Positions 1 through 9,088 are shown, counted from the first letter of the stretch. The stretch is 64,000 nt of DNA from Paraburkholderia dinghuensis (GCF_003837865.1 NZ_RQIS01000001.1:595144-659143); one strand, 5' to 3'. Numbers and translations are program-made. Notes: generated from the letters alone by a model not told the origin.

Positions 1-1225
1 CGCAATGGATTGTCTCCTCAACGAAATCCTCGCAGTTATAAGTCGGAATGACGATCGTCAGATCATGCTGCGGGTACCCTTCCGAAAATTCTTTGATCCG
101 TTCGTCAAAATTGGCCCGGAGATTCACCGCAGGAAATTTCTTCCGATTTCGCTCAACGATCTGGGCGATTCGTTTTCCAATGATCGCCTTCACCTCGTCC
201 CTTTCCTGACGACTTGAAATCCAACTGCTGCGATAGCAGTAGTCGTAAAATTCGTCGACGACACACTGGTCTGTTGGTAAATCGACGTGTTCGGCCAGGA
301 AACACGCAACCGTGTTGATGTGGCTACACATCGCGGCGAGCTTGTAGTCGGCCGCCCCCATCGTCTGGCCCTCGCGTGCCATACGGTGATAGCTGATGAT
401 CTCGTCTATCTTGACAAGCTTGCCATGCGAGGCCAGCACGAACCAATGCAGAGGATTGTCTTCATAAAAATAATCCCCCTCCGGATAGGCAATCCGGTTA
501 CCTTCAAGAAAGCTACGCCGATACAACTTGCGCCATGGCACCGGCGAAATACGGAACGTTTCGGGACAACTTCTGGCCGTAAATACCTCATCGGCCGGCA
601 ATTTTTCGAATGCCTGCAAATCGTAGGATTCGGAATAGCAACGACTGTGCTCAACGAATGTCCGAAAGCCACCAATGATGATATCCGCCTGATGGCGTTC
701 TGCCGCTGCCACCATTTTTTCAAACGCGAGTTCCGTAACCCAGTCATCGCTATCGACGAACCCAATATAGGTTCCGGTCGCGGCGCTAATCCCGATGTTG
801 CTGGGAATGCCCGCGCCACCGAGTGTGTTGTGATTGAGGTGAATCACGCGAATGCGGCTATCCAGATCAGCATGCATTCTGATGATGTCCCTGCCGTTAT
901 CAGTAGACGCATCGTCCACGATGATCAATTCGAAGTTCGTGTAAGTCTGGTATCGAACGGATAAAATACACGCGTCGAGATATGGGCTGACATTGAAGAC
1001 CGGCATGACGATCGATATTTTTGGACCGGCAAGTGTGCTCTCCGGGCTCGACGCCGACGTCCCTGTAACACCCTGAGCGCCAACCAGCAATTGCCTCTTT
1101 GCCCACGCGATATTGAATTCGGCGAATCTATATAGCGGATCGTTCTTTGGTATTTTTCTGTACTCTCGAATTGCCCCAGCAAAATCGCCGGAACGAATCA
1201 TGTCGTTTCCCTGCTTGATACCCAT
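1..1225 (-). CDS. Tandem-domain family 2 glycosyltransferase (partial, cut by window edge)
   Basis: The frame is open from the ATG at 1225 (preceded by GAAAGG, a usable ribosome site) to base 1, giving 408 codons without a stop. Residues about 1-45 form a short TPR-like helical stretch. From about residue 70 a GT-A domain begins (KISIVMPVFN, then IIVDDASTD), with the metal-binding VDSDDW motif near residue 160. Near residue 389 a second GT-A start appears (LTIVIPTYNCEDF) and runs off the edge, so this is a two-domain enzyme. Two-domain family 2 transferases often polymerise capsular repeats with two linkages; that role is inferred. It follows the FkbM gene by 27 bases in the same operon. Donor and acceptor sugars cannot be told. 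Confidence 0.85.
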   Translation of the reverse strand, partial: MGIKQGNDMIRSGDFAGAIREYRKIPKNDPLYRFAEFNIAWAKRQLLVGAQGVTGTSASSPESTLAGPKISIVMPVFNVSPYLDACILSVRYQTYTNFELIIVDDASTDNGRDIIRMHADLDSRIRVIHLNHNTLGGAGIPSNIGISAATGTYIGFVDSDDWVTELAFEKMVAAAERHQADIIIGGFRTFVEHSRCYSESYDLQAFEKLPADEVFTARSCPETFRISPVPWRKLYRRSFLEGNRIAYPEGDYFYEDNPLHWFVLASHGKLVKIDEIISYHRMAREGQTMGAADYKLAAMCSHINTVACFLAEHVDLPTDQCVVDEFYDYCYRSSWISSRQERDEVKAIIGKRIAQIVERNRKKFPAVNLRANFDERIKEFSEGYPQHDLTIVIPTYNCEDFVEETIHC

Positions 1226-1252
1226 TACACACCTTTCGCAAAAAACGTCGCC

Positions 1253-3802
1253 TTAGTTCGAAATCGCGCTCACGCGAGACCTTAGTTCCTGTAATTCCTG
1301 TATCAAGCTGAACGGATGAGCACGCGCAAATTTCTCGCTCATATATGCGACGTTTGCCCGGCGCAACACCGGCGAATCGCTCATCCACTCGCCCTTTTGG
1401 TCGTATATCCGCATCACCCGATAGCCGAAACCCTGGAGTAATTGATCAACTTCCGCGAAATAGGTCTGCTGGGTTCCCGTGCGATTGAATCCGACTTCGA
1501 TATAAAGGATATCCACGCTCTGCGCCATCAGCAGATTGCGGGCACTCTTCAGCACGTCTATCTCCCTTCCCTCTACGTCGATCTTGAGAAGATTAATCTT
1601 GCCATCGGTAAAGATCGAAGACTGGCTGTCGAGACTTACGCACCGCGCAATAAAGGCGTCACTGGGCACTTCCGTAGTCCCCGAGTCGCCCGATAGAACC
1701 TTGGTCATGCTCCTTGCGGAAATGAACTGGCGAGTATCGCCGGACTCGCCCACCGCGAGGTTGTAAAGATGGACAACCGGACCGTCTCCTCCGGACACCT
1801 CTTTTGTCAACCGGGTGTAACTGGTGGGATTCGGCTCGAATAAGTGTGCCTCGTGAATACGGAATGTCTTCGCTGAACGCCTGATTTTAAGGAACACGTC
1901 GCCCACGTAGGCGCCGACGTCGACGTAAACTATCGCCCTTCCATTAAAGACGAGTTCGAGATCCATGATTAGATCGTCGATCTCCGCATCTCCATTACCG
2001 CTCTTTACCAAAGGACTCTGTAGCCGCTTGTTCTGCGATGATTTTGCCTGCTCTAGTTCCAGCTTCGCCTGCTTCACGCTTTCGAGTTCACGGCTCACGG
2101 CTTCTGCAGCGCGAGCTTGGGCGTCGCGCTTTTCTCGTTCCAGCTTTGCATTTCCCTGCTTCAACGCTTCGAGCTGGAGACTGCGTTCCCCAGCGAGCTT
2201 CGATTGCATTTCGTGCGCAACCGCAAGAGCCCGCTTTTCTTCTTCTATCCGCCCTATCGCTTGCCGCTGCGACTCTAACTCCCTGACTCGCTCCGCTGCC
2301 ACCTCGGCTTGTACCGCGTGCTTGATCGCAAGCGCTTGTCTGTCCTGCTCCAGCTTGAAGTTCGATTGCTTCAATGCGTCGACCTGCCGACCGCGCTCCT
2401 CCGAAGTCCGCAATTCCGATTCGTGCTTTACCGACAACGCCAACCTCTCCCGCCCAAGCTGGACCTTCGTCCGCTCCAGCGTACCGATCAATCGATCTCG
2501 CTCTTCGATCAGTCGACCTTGCGCCTCATGACCGGCTGCCAGTGCGTCAAGCATCCGGCTACGTTCTTCGATTAGCCGGCATTGCGCTTCGTGTTTCGCG
2601 GCCAGATCCTTTCCTTCTTTTTCCAGCCTGACTCTCACATCCATCAGCGCACCGAACTCACGGACCCGCTCTTCGTGCAGCTGCGATTGCACCTCGTACT
2701 TCGCCGCGAGCTCCTGCTTTTCCGCCACGAATTCGTCGTTGACGTTCCGCAATCGTTCGCATTCGTCGGCCAGTCGCTCCAATTCTTCCTGCGCCTGATG
2801 AAGATTTTCCAGCAGCAACCGGTTCTCGCCGACAGTACGCACGGAAACCATTTCCGATTCCTGCAGCTTCAACTCAAGGCAGTCGCGCTCCAGTGCCAAC
2901 ACCAGCCTTTCGTCTTCCAACCGCGCCACGGCCTCCTTCAGAGCTGCAACATCCCGCTCCCGATCAGCAGAAAGCGTCGCTTGTGGGTCTCGCTCCTGAA
3001 CCGGGTTATTCAGATGCTTGTCGCCCTCTGCACGACGTTCTGTGGACGCAACCAGGCGCTTCGCTTCCTTCTTTCGCGCGCGTTTCGCCTCGTTGCGTAC
3101 CTGGCTCACCTGACGCGCCTCGGAATTGGAGAACGGTGTTTCAGCCGGCAGGATGTCAAGCATGGCCTCCGCCTCGACCACTTCACCTGATTCGTGAAGC
3201 CGGAATGCCAGCCATTTCAGCCGGTATCCCTTCGGATCCAGGTTGTAGGCGCGGCGTGCCGCTTCCGCTGCAGCCGCGCGATCGCTATTCATCAATTGGC
3301 GGGCCAACGCCGTGTAGGCATTCGCCAGCATCGATGGCAGGACGGAGAGACTGGCGATCGATTTCTCGATGGCATCGAAACCACCCGTGCTGTAAGTGGC
3401 GATAATTTTGCTGAAATCTTTTCCACCCAGCGCGTCAGGAGGAACCTGCCGCCTCGATTGCCGCCAGAACCCAGTCAACTTACCTAATACCGAAAAAATC
3501 GAACTCGGCGCGTCCGCGCATTCGATCAGGATATTCCCAAGCCTCGCGTTCAGCGCGCAATTGGATTCGAGTTCGTGGACATTTCTCTGCACAGCCACCG
3601 ACGTACGCAGGCGCTGATTTTCTGCATGAAGCTCTACAAGTTCGTCGGGCGATCGATTATTCAGATTTGCCTGGCTTTCCCGGTAGCAATTCTCCAGCGC
3701 CTCCTGCACGCAATGAAGCTCGACCAGCAACTGCGCATTCTCATGCTGGAGTTTGTCGAAGCTGGATTCAGATAAACCCTTGTGGAACGCGTTACTGGCC
3801 AT
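1253..3802 (-). CDS. TPR / long coiled-coil / FkbM-family methyltransferase, 849 aa
   Basis: I chose the ATG at 3802, which overlaps the dehydrogenase stop by 11 bases; a longer frame exists but only reads into that gene. Residues 1-80 are helical and 140-220 look TPR-like. About 265-595 is a near-continuous charged coiled coil, and 610-849 is an FkbM-type SAM methyltransferase: VYVDVGAYVG near 625, HLFEPNPTSY near 652, LLKIDVEGRE near 738. FkbM enzymes O-methylate sugars or related hydroxyls. Within the coiled coil the unit KHExQxxLxEERxRxLxAL recurs at residues 368, 403, 424, 459, 494 and 529. The spacings are 35, 21, 35, 35 and 35, all multiples of seven. In a KpsMT-type locus this resembles the logic of E. 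coli O9a WbdD, a methylating chain terminator with a coiled-coil ruler, but with domain order reversed and no visible kinase. The methyltransferase family is clear; the ruler role is inference. Confidence 0.85.
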   Translation of the reverse strand: MASNAFHKGLSESSFDKLQHENAQLLVELHCVQEALENCYRESQANLNNRSPDELVELHAENQRLRTSVAVQRNVHELESNCALNARLGNILIECADAPSSIFSVLGKLTGFWRQSRRQVPPDALGGKDFSKIIATYSTGGFDAIEKSIASLSVLPSMLANAYTALARQLMNSDRAAAAEAARRAYNLDPKGYRLKWLAFRLHESGEVVEAEAMLDILPAETPFSNSEARQVSQVRNEAKRARKKEAKRLVASTERRAEGDKHLNNPVQERDPQATLSADRERDVAALKEAVARLEDERLVLALERDCLELKLQESEMVSVRTVGENRLLLENLHQAQEELERLADECERLRNVNDEFVAEKQELAAKYEVQSQLHEERVREFGALMDVRVRLEKEGKDLAAKHEAQCRLIEERSRMLDALAAGHEAQGRLIEERDRLIGTLERTKVQLGRERLALSVKHESELRTSEERGRQVDALKQSNFKLEQDRQALAIKHAVQAEVAAERVRELESQRQAIGRIEEEKRALAVAHEMQSKLAGERSLQLEALKQGNAKLEREKRDAQARAAEAVSRELESVKQAKLELEQAKSSQNKRLQSPLVKSGNGDAEIDDLIMDLELVFNGRAIVYVDVGAYVGDVFLKIRRSAKTFRIHEAHLFEPNPTSYTRLTKEVSGGDGPVVHLYNLAVGESGDTRQFISARSMTKVLSGDSGTTEVPSDAFIARCVSLDSQSSIFTDGKINLLKIDVEGREIDVLKSARNLLMAQSVDILYIEVGFNRTGTQQTYFAEVDQLLQGFGYRVMRIYDQKGEWMSDSPVLRRANVAYMSEKFARAHPFSLIQELQELRSRVSAISN

Positions 3803-5066
3803 GCTTCCTCTCCCATACACCACGGGTATCGATAATTCGCCGACGACGGGTATGTGGCCGCGAAACGCTTTTGAACTGCGCGTGGTCAACCAGCAAGACC
3901 AGAATGTCCGCCTGATCGAGTGCAGCATCCAGATCCATCCGAACGACCCCTTTCTCGACGATACAATCCGGCAAGCGATCGAGATTCGGCTCGACCACGC
4001 ACACTTTTCCGGCGTGGCGTTCCGCTATCGCCTGCGTGATGTGCAGCGCGGGACTTTCGCGTAAATCGTCGATATCCGCCTTGAAGGTGAGCCCGAAGCA
4101 GGCAATACAGATGTCGCTGGCCGTCATGCCGTCCATCTTCAGATCGTTGATCGCGTCATCAACCTTCTGAAGCACCCACTCCGGCTTCGCATCATTGACC
4201 GCGCGTGCCGCAGCGATCAGCTTCGCCGTCGCCGGTGCGCTGTTGACGATGAACCACGGATCGACGGCAATGCAATGTCCGCCGACTCCGCAGCCTGGTT
4301 TCAGGATGTCGACACGCGGATGCCGATTAGCAAGCCGGATCAATTCCCAGACATCGATACCTTGCTCATCGCAAATCATCGAAAGTTCGTTCGCGAATGC
4401 GATGTTGACGTCGCGGAAACTGTTTTCCGTCAGCTTGCACATTTCGGCCACGCGCACGTCCGTAATCACGCACTCGCCTTGCACGAACCATCGATAGAGC
4501 AACACCGCCGCTTCCGAGCATGCGGGCGTCATACCACCGATCACCCGATCGTTCGAGACCAGTTCGTGCACGACGCGTCCAGGCATAACGCGTTCTGGAC
4601 AATAGGCAATACGGATGTCTGATGTGTCGCCGGCCTGTTGCGGAAACGTCAAATCGGGCCGAAGTTCCGCCAGCCAGTGTGCCAGCCGCTCGGTGGTGCC
4701 GACCGGTGACGTCGACTCCAGGATCACGAGATTGCCTGCTTTCAGGACTGGCGCAATCGATTTCACCGCAGTCTCAATTGATCTGACATCGGGCTTCAGT
4801 CCCTCGGTCAATGGTGTCGGTACCGCGATGATGAACGCGTCGGCCGGCTCGGGTTGCATCGCCGCCCGCAGATAACCTGCGCCGACTGCCGCCCGAACCA
4901 GGATATCCAGTTCAGGTTCGACAAAATGCATGTCCCCGCGATTGATCGTGTCAACGATAGATGGCGAAATATCGACCCCGATTACGCGCACTTTGCGAAT
5001 CGCAAGCAGCGTCGCAGTGGGTAAGCCAATGTAGCCGAGGCCGATGATTGATACGGTATTCAACAT
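3792..5066 (-). CDS. UDP-N-acetyl-D-mannosamine dehydrogenase-like (WecC family)
   Basis: Oxidises a UDP-hexose at C6 to the uronic acid in two NAD-dependent steps; the product would be a capsule sugar donor. The ATG at 5066 places the Rossmann motif GLGYIGLPTA at residues 8-17, as expected; the upstream extension lacks homology. LESTSPVGTTE and YCPERVMPGR follow, and GVGGHCIAVDPWF carries the presumed catalytic cysteine. GGHCIAVDPWF is the form seen in WecC-type UDP-ManNAc dehydrogenases rather than UDP-glucose dehydrogenases, which read GGSCFPKD. At 424 aa it has the family's normal length. Its start overlaps the stop of the small upstream ORF by 7 bases. The exact substrate (ManNAc, GlcNAc or GalNAc) is uncertain. 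Confidence 0.85.
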   Translation of the reverse strand: MLNTVSIIGLGYIGLPTATLLAIRKVRVIGVDISPSIVDTINRGDMHFVEPELDILVRAAVGAGYLRAAMQPEPADAFIIAVPTPLTEGLKPDVRSIETAVKSIAPVLKAGNLVILESTSPVGTTERLAHWLAELRPDLTFPQQAGDTSDIRIAYCPERVMPGRVVHELVSNDRVIGGMTPACSEAAVLLYRWFVQGECVITDVRVAEMCKLTENSFRDVNIAFANELSMICDEQGIDVWELIRLANRHPRVDILKPGCGVGGHCIAVDPWFIVNSAPATAKLIAAARAVNDAKPEWVLQKVDDAINDLKMDGMTASDICIACFGLTFKADIDDLRESPALHITQAIAERHAGKVCVVEPNLDRLPDCIVEKGVVRMDLDAALDQADILVLLVDHAQFKSVSRPHTRRRRIIDTRGVWERKHGQ

Positions 5067-5245
5067 GTGCTCACCAGAACATCCCGTAGATACACGACAG
5101 CTTTGCCATCGCGATGTACACGGCGGGATCGCCGCGCAGGCACACCGCCATCCGCGACGATTTTTGCCGAATCGATTCGGATTACCCTCACCATGCCGAA
5201 AGCACTTGCTTCCGTTCGGATTCCATCGACAGTCAGTGCATTCAC
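5060..5245 (-). CDS. Small hypothetical protein, 61 aa, GTG start
   Basis: This fills almost exactly the gap between the KpsE-like gene (stop at 5255) and the dehydrogenase (start at 5066). It begins with GTG nine bases after the KpsE stop and ends overlapping the next ATG by seven bases. That pattern is typical of a translationally coupled operon gene. The protein has no signal peptide or membrane segment. It has alternating hydrophobic strands (MVRVIRID, KAVVYLRDVLV) and a basic patch in the middle. I do not recognise it. It could be a chance frame, but the rest of the operon is packed this way. Confidence 0.45.
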   Translation of the reverse strand: MNALTVDGIRTEASAFGMVRVIRIDSAKIVADGGVPARRSRRVHRDGKAVVYLRDVLVSTC

Positions 5246-5254
5246 GATTCGATC

Positions 5255-6427
5255 TCAATCCACGTGGTCGAGGATGATGCTTTCCAGCAACTTCACGATG
5301 CCAATGAAAGCAAGCGCGACAAGCACCGTTACAAACGCGTTGTAGAAACGCCTTGGCTCCAGCGGGTAAACCGGCATGGTCGGCGATTGCAGGATAGAGA
5401 CCATCTTCAGCTTGCGAGCGGCATCCATACGTCCTTGTTCCAAAGACGCAAGCGCCGTCTTGTACAGGTCTTGTGCAAAATTCACCTGCATTTGGAGGCG
5501 CTGGAATTCCTCGACGGTGTAGTTAAGCGTTCTGTTTGCGGGCGAAGCCAGTTCGGCGCGTTTCTGTTCGATCTGCTGCTTCAGCGCATCGCGGTTCTTC
5601 CGGAGCATCACGACGGTGGGCTGGTCCGCGTTCAATCCCGGCGGCAGCGAAGCGAGCTGGGTATCGATATCGGTTTTTTGCGCTTCGAGTTTGTCGATGA
5701 GCGCATTGAGGCTATCCGCTGTCGACGCCGGCGCCGCCAGCCCCTTCCGGTTCTGGAAGTTGATCAGCGTTTGCGCGGTTTCGAGAAGATTGTCGTGCGC
5801 CAGCGTCACCTGCTTCGACAGAAAATCAACTTGCGACTGCGCAAGCCGATGACCGATCTCATTCATGTGCGCCTCGCCAAACTTGACCATCAGTTCGACG
5901 ATTGCCTGCGCCGTCTTCGCGTCGTACGCCTGTACCTGAATACGCAATACGCCGCTGTAGTCGTCGTACTCAACGTCGACGCGGTTAAGCCAGTACTGAT
6001 AGAACTGCTCCCCTGGCGCATTCCTGAACCACATCCGCGAGATTGGATCGTGGTGCCAGTTACTGTAATGCGAGCGCAGATCGAGTACCGCATTGAGCTT
6101 TTCGAGCATGTCCACTGAGAGCAGATATTCGCGCAACAGCAGTTGATCGGCACTACTGGCACCGCCCGCAGCGGCAAGCGCCGCCGGCACGACCACGCTG
6201 GGGCCGTTGACCTGGTCCGTTCTCTGGATGATCACCGTGGCCTGGGACACGTAGCGATCCGAAGCGACCAGCAGCCAGTATGGAATGGACAGTACGGCGT
6301 AAATGATCGCCAGTCGGATAAACAGCTTGAACACCCTGATCGTAAGCAGTGCTCTTTTGGCCTTTTCATAAGCCGCGACCCATTTTCCGGTCATGCGCCG
6401 GGTGTCGGTTACCAATGATTCGTTCAT
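5255..6427 (-). CDS. kpsE: Capsule export inner-membrane protein, KpsE/BexC/CtrB family
   Basis: A polysaccharide co-polymerase-type periplasmic adaptor that links the KpsMT transporter to the outer-membrane OPX protein. The ATG at 6427 overlaps the KpsT stop by four bases (ATGA); protein length is 390 aa. An N-terminal membrane segment lies near residues 35-55. A long periplasmic part with coiled-coil stretches follows (about 190-310, including QSQVDFLSKQVTLAHDNL). The conserved proline-rich stretch SPTMPVYPLEPRR precedes the C-terminal membrane segment (FVTVLVALAFIGIVKLLE). This is the standard BexC/KpsE layout. WcbD of B. pseudomallei is the probable counterpart. Confidence 0.9.
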   Translation of the reverse strand: MNESLVTDTRRMTGKWVAAYEKAKRALLTIRVFKLFIRLAIIYAVLSIPYWLLVASDRYVSQATVIIQRTDQVNGPSVVVPAALAAAGGASSADQLLLREYLLSVDMLEKLNAVLDLRSHYSNWHHDPISRMWFRNAPGEQFYQYWLNRVDVEYDDYSGVLRIQVQAYDAKTAQAIVELMVKFGEAHMNEIGHRLAQSQVDFLSKQVTLAHDNLLETAQTLINFQNRKGLAAPASTADSLNALIDKLEAQKTDIDTQLASLPPGLNADQPTVVMLRKNRDALKQQIEQKRAELASPANRTLNYTVEEFQRLQMQVNFAQDLYKTALASLEQGRMDAARKLKMVSILQSPTMPVYPLEPRRFYNAFVTVLVALAFIGIVKLLESIILDHVD

Positions 6428-7086
6428 GAGAAAAGTTTGGTCTTGTATGCCGTCAGCGCTTCGTCGAGGTCGTCGAACCAGCGTGCCTGCCCGCCGTCGA
6501 TCCAGATCGCCGACTCGCAAAATTGCTTTAGCGTGCCTTCGTCATGGGAAACCATGATCACGCTGGACTTACTCGCCATGCCCTTGAACGCATCGGCGGC
6601 TTTCTTTCTAAACCGTGCGTCGCCTGCGGCAGTCACCTCGTCGGAGATGTAGACGTCGAAATCGAATGCCAACGACAACGCGAATTGAAGTCGTGATCGC
6701 ATTCCGGAGGAATAGGTTCGGACTGGTTCGTCGAAAGCGCCGCCCAGTTCTGCGAATTCCTGAATGAACGCGAGACGACCCTGAAGTTCGTCCTGGTGAC
6801 CATGTACCCGGCAAACGAATTTCGCGTTCTGGCGTCCCGTCAATGTCCCTTCAAGACCCCCACCGCCCATCGGCCACGACACCCTGCAGCGGCGCTCGAC
6901 CCGGCCTTTGGTCGGGAAATCGATGCCGCCGATAAGCCGCAGCAACGTGGACTTGCCCGCACCATTGTGTCCAACCAGGGCTACGCTGCGGCGGGACGGG
7001 ATGGTCAAGGTAATACCCTGCAATACCCAATTCCCGGCGCCGTGGTCGGTCATGTAGCGCTTGTAAACGTTATCGATGACTATCAC
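6424..7086 (-). CDS. kpsT: Polysaccharide ABC transporter ATPase, KpsT/Wzt-short family
   Basis: ATP-binding subunit of the capsule exporter. I chose the GTG at 7086, which overlaps the permease stop (GTGA); this gives 220 aa beginning IVIDNVYKRY, the usual KpsT length. Longer frames upstream only shadow the permease gene. Walker A is GHNGAGKSTLLRL, the signature motif is RTYSSGMRSRLQF, Walker B region is FDVYISDEVTAAGD, and the switch histidine sits in VIMVSHDEG. There is no C-terminal carbohydrate-binding domain, so it belongs to the KpsT (capsule) class rather than the long O-antigen Wzt class. Confidence 0.93.
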   Translation of the reverse strand: MIVIDNVYKRYMTDHGAGNWVLQGITLTIPSRRSVALVGHNGAGKSTLLRLIGGIDFPTKGRVERRCRVSWPMGGGGLEGTLTGRQNAKFVCRVHGHQDELQGRLAFIQEFAELGGAFDEPVRTYSSGMRSRLQFALSLAFDFDVYISDEVTAAGDARFRKKAADAFKGMASKSSVIMVSHDEGTLKQFCESAIWIDGGQARWFDDLDEALTAYKTKLFS

Positions 7087-7901
7087 CGCATCACCAGCTT
7101 TCTGGAAAAGCGCTTGTACAGCGCAAGGCCGACCAGCATCAGCCCTAGCGCCCATGCATAGAGATAGGCCAGGCTTACGCCGTCGAGCGGGTGATAGGTC
7201 GGCAAAAATCCCTGCCTCATGAGTTCGATCCCATTCACCACCGGATTCGCAACAAAAAAATACTGGTACGGCGCGGGCACGTATAACGAAAGCGGAAGCA
7301 ACGCTCCCGAGATGTAGTACAGCGGTAGATATAGCAATTTGAATATGTGGTCGAGTTCGGGCACGAAGTGCAATCCGACCGAAGTTATCATCCCAAGCCC
7401 CAAGCCGATCAGCCATAACCCCGCCATGCTCAGCATCACAAGCAGCGGGTCTCCGGGTAGCCAGACGGGGTTCAGCAAATCGGGGGTCGCCGCATGACCG
7501 GACGCGATCGCAAGGGCGACAATTATTATCGCGATCGGCACCATAAGGAACAGCTCGAGGACGGCTCTCACGATGGCGACATCGAATGGCTTGACTTGCC
7601 GATACGCGAAGAACGCCTTGTTGCAGTCGATCCCGTGCAGCACTTGCGTCCACGTCCGACGCCAAAGCAAGAAACCGATAAACCCGGCGATGATCCACAT
7701 ATTGATCGCCATTCCACCGACCTTATGAACGTGGAATGTCTCAAGTCCGAATGCGTGTATCGATATGTAGATAATCGGTTCGACCAGCAGCCACAGCCAC
7801 GCAGCGCGTGCCTCGAACAGACGGTCGAGGGCCTCACGCAAAAACATGGCATTCCATACGGAAAATGTAATCGAAAATGGCGTGCGAACTCTTTCCGTCA
7901 T
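7083..7901 (-). CDS. kpsM: Polysaccharide ABC transporter permease, KpsM/Wzm family
   Basis: Six-helix inner-membrane subunit (272 aa) that moves lipid-linked polysaccharide across the membrane. Hydrophobic segments are visible near residues 35-55, 62-82, 112-135, 150-180, 190-205 and 240-262, the ABC-2 layout. The N-terminal stretch MFLREALDRLFEARAAWLWLL matches the amphipathic helix of this family. It starts two bases after the OPX gene stop and overlaps the ATPase start, so the three genes are translationally coupled. Confidence 0.92.
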   Translation of the reverse strand: MTERVRTPFSITFSVWNAMFLREALDRLFEARAAWLWLLVEPIIYISIHAFGLETFHVHKVGGMAINMWIIAGFIGFLLWRRTWTQVLHGIDCNKAFFAYRQVKPFDVAIVRAVLELFLMVPIAIIIVALAIASGHAATPDLLNPVWLPGDPLLVMLSMAGLWLIGLGLGMITSVGLHFVPELDHIFKLLYLPLYYISGALLPLSLYVPAPYQYFFVANPVVNGIELMRQGFLPTYHPLDGVSLAYLYAWALGLMLVGLALYKRFSRKLVMR

Positions 7902-7903
7902 GA

Positions 7904-9088
7904 TCAGTTACTGAAATCGTTCGTAAAAGTCACAGCCGGATTCGCGACCAGCGCGATATACGAAAGGAATTTCCTGAATTCCGCCCCAGGCGAATTCGAG
8001 ACATAAATCAGGTCATGATTCTCGATCGGAAAATTCTGCGTCACAAAAAACGCCGCCGGATCGCGCAAATCGATCTCATACACCACGGGCACGGTCCCAT
8101 TCGCCGACGCAACGACCTTGCCGTCCTTGCTATCGACGAGCTTCGCATCCTCAAACCGGAACACGAACACCCCGCGAGCATCCGCACGGTTATCGCTAAG
8201 CCCGCCAGAACGCGCCAGCGCCTGCGCCAGTGAAATCCCCTGCGCCTCAAACGGAATCTCATCATTCTTGCCTGTCGCGCCAAGAATAGAAAAGGTATTC
8301 GGCTGATAAAGCGCCGTCACCACGTCGCCTGGTTTAAGCAGCACGTTTTGCTTCGGATCACGAATTACTGAATCGAGCGGCATGACGGCCGTGACATCGC
8401 CACGCGAAAGCTGCACCGCCATATGGCTGATCGTCTGCTTCACGCCGCCCGAGAACGCCAGCGCATCAAGCAGCCGCTCACCCTTCGGTGTTAGCGGCAA
8501 CATCGAGCTGTTGTTTACCTCGCCTACAACCGTGACATTCGACGCATTGTTCTTCTTCACGGTAACGAGCACCTGAGGCTGATTCGCCTTGCCCTTCAGG
8601 TGGCGAACGATGCTCGCCTCGATCTCCTCGTTGGTGTGGCCGCTCACGTTGACGCGGCCCGCAAACGGAATCGAAATCGTGCCGTCGGACGCCACCATCT
8701 GCGTCGGCAGCGTGACGCCGACCGACGTGTTCTGCCCGACCGAGGGCAGCGATACGGGCACGGAAGACATGGTCCCAAACAGCATCGCGGGCGGCGCCTC
8801 CCAGATCGTCACCTCGATCACGTCGCCGGGGCCAATCACGTAATTGTTGTCCGCGTGGCTTGCGAAGGTGTTCGAGAACAGCCCGTGCCTCTTCGAGGCA
8901 GCCAGTTTGCGCGCCAACTCGTCGTTGACGTCCACCACTTTGATGCCTTCGATTCGCCCGGTTTCCGGCGCTTGCTCGATTCGCTCACGACTCGCGCCGG
9001 ACGCGGGCAACCAGTCCGGAAAGGTCGCGCAACCCGAGAGCGCCGACACCACGGCGACGCAACCCAAAAAACAAAAATTCCTCTTCAT
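7904..9088 (-). CDS. Outer-membrane polysaccharide export (OPX) lipoprotein, BexD/CtrA/WcbC type
   Basis: Forms the outer-membrane and periplasmic channel for capsule export. The 394-aa protein begins with a lipoprotein signal peptide ending in LSGC, with the lipidated Cys at residue 20. A Poly_export domain follows (YVIGPGDVIEVTIWEAP near residue 85), then repeated SLBB domains (VTVVGEVNNS, FSILGATGKN). Its length fits BexD/CtrA (about 390 aa) rather than the longer E. coli KpsD. It lies directly upstream of KpsM and 112 bases downstream of the PLP enzyme. Wza of the Wzy-dependent pathway is the alternative but does not fit the KpsMTE context. Confidence 0.92.
   Translation of the reverse strand: MKRNFCFLGCVAVVSALSGCATFPDWLPASGASRERIEQAPETGRIEGIKVVDVNDELARKLAASKRHGLFSNTFASHADNNYVIGPGDVIEVTIWEAPPAMLFGTMSSVPVSLPSVGQNTSVGVTLPTQMVASDGTISIPFAGRVNVSGHTNEEIEASIVRHLKGKANQPQVLVTVKKNNASNVTVVGEVNNSSMLPLTPKGERLLDALAFSGGVKQTISHMAVQLSRGDVTAVMPLDSVIRDPKQNVLLKPGDVVTALYQPNTFSILGATGKNDEIPFEAQGISLAQALARSGGLSDNRADARGVFVFRFEDAKLVDSKDGKVVASANGTVPVVYEIDLRDPAAFFVTQNFPIENHDLIYVSNSPGAEFRKFLSYIALVANPAVTFTNDFSN

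Noticed and set aside
406..1388. Several short minus-strand frames within the first 1.4 kb that look like separate small genes
   Set aside because: The glycosyltransferase frame from 1225 to the window edge has clear GT-A motifs and explains the sequence; the others are out-of-frame shadows.
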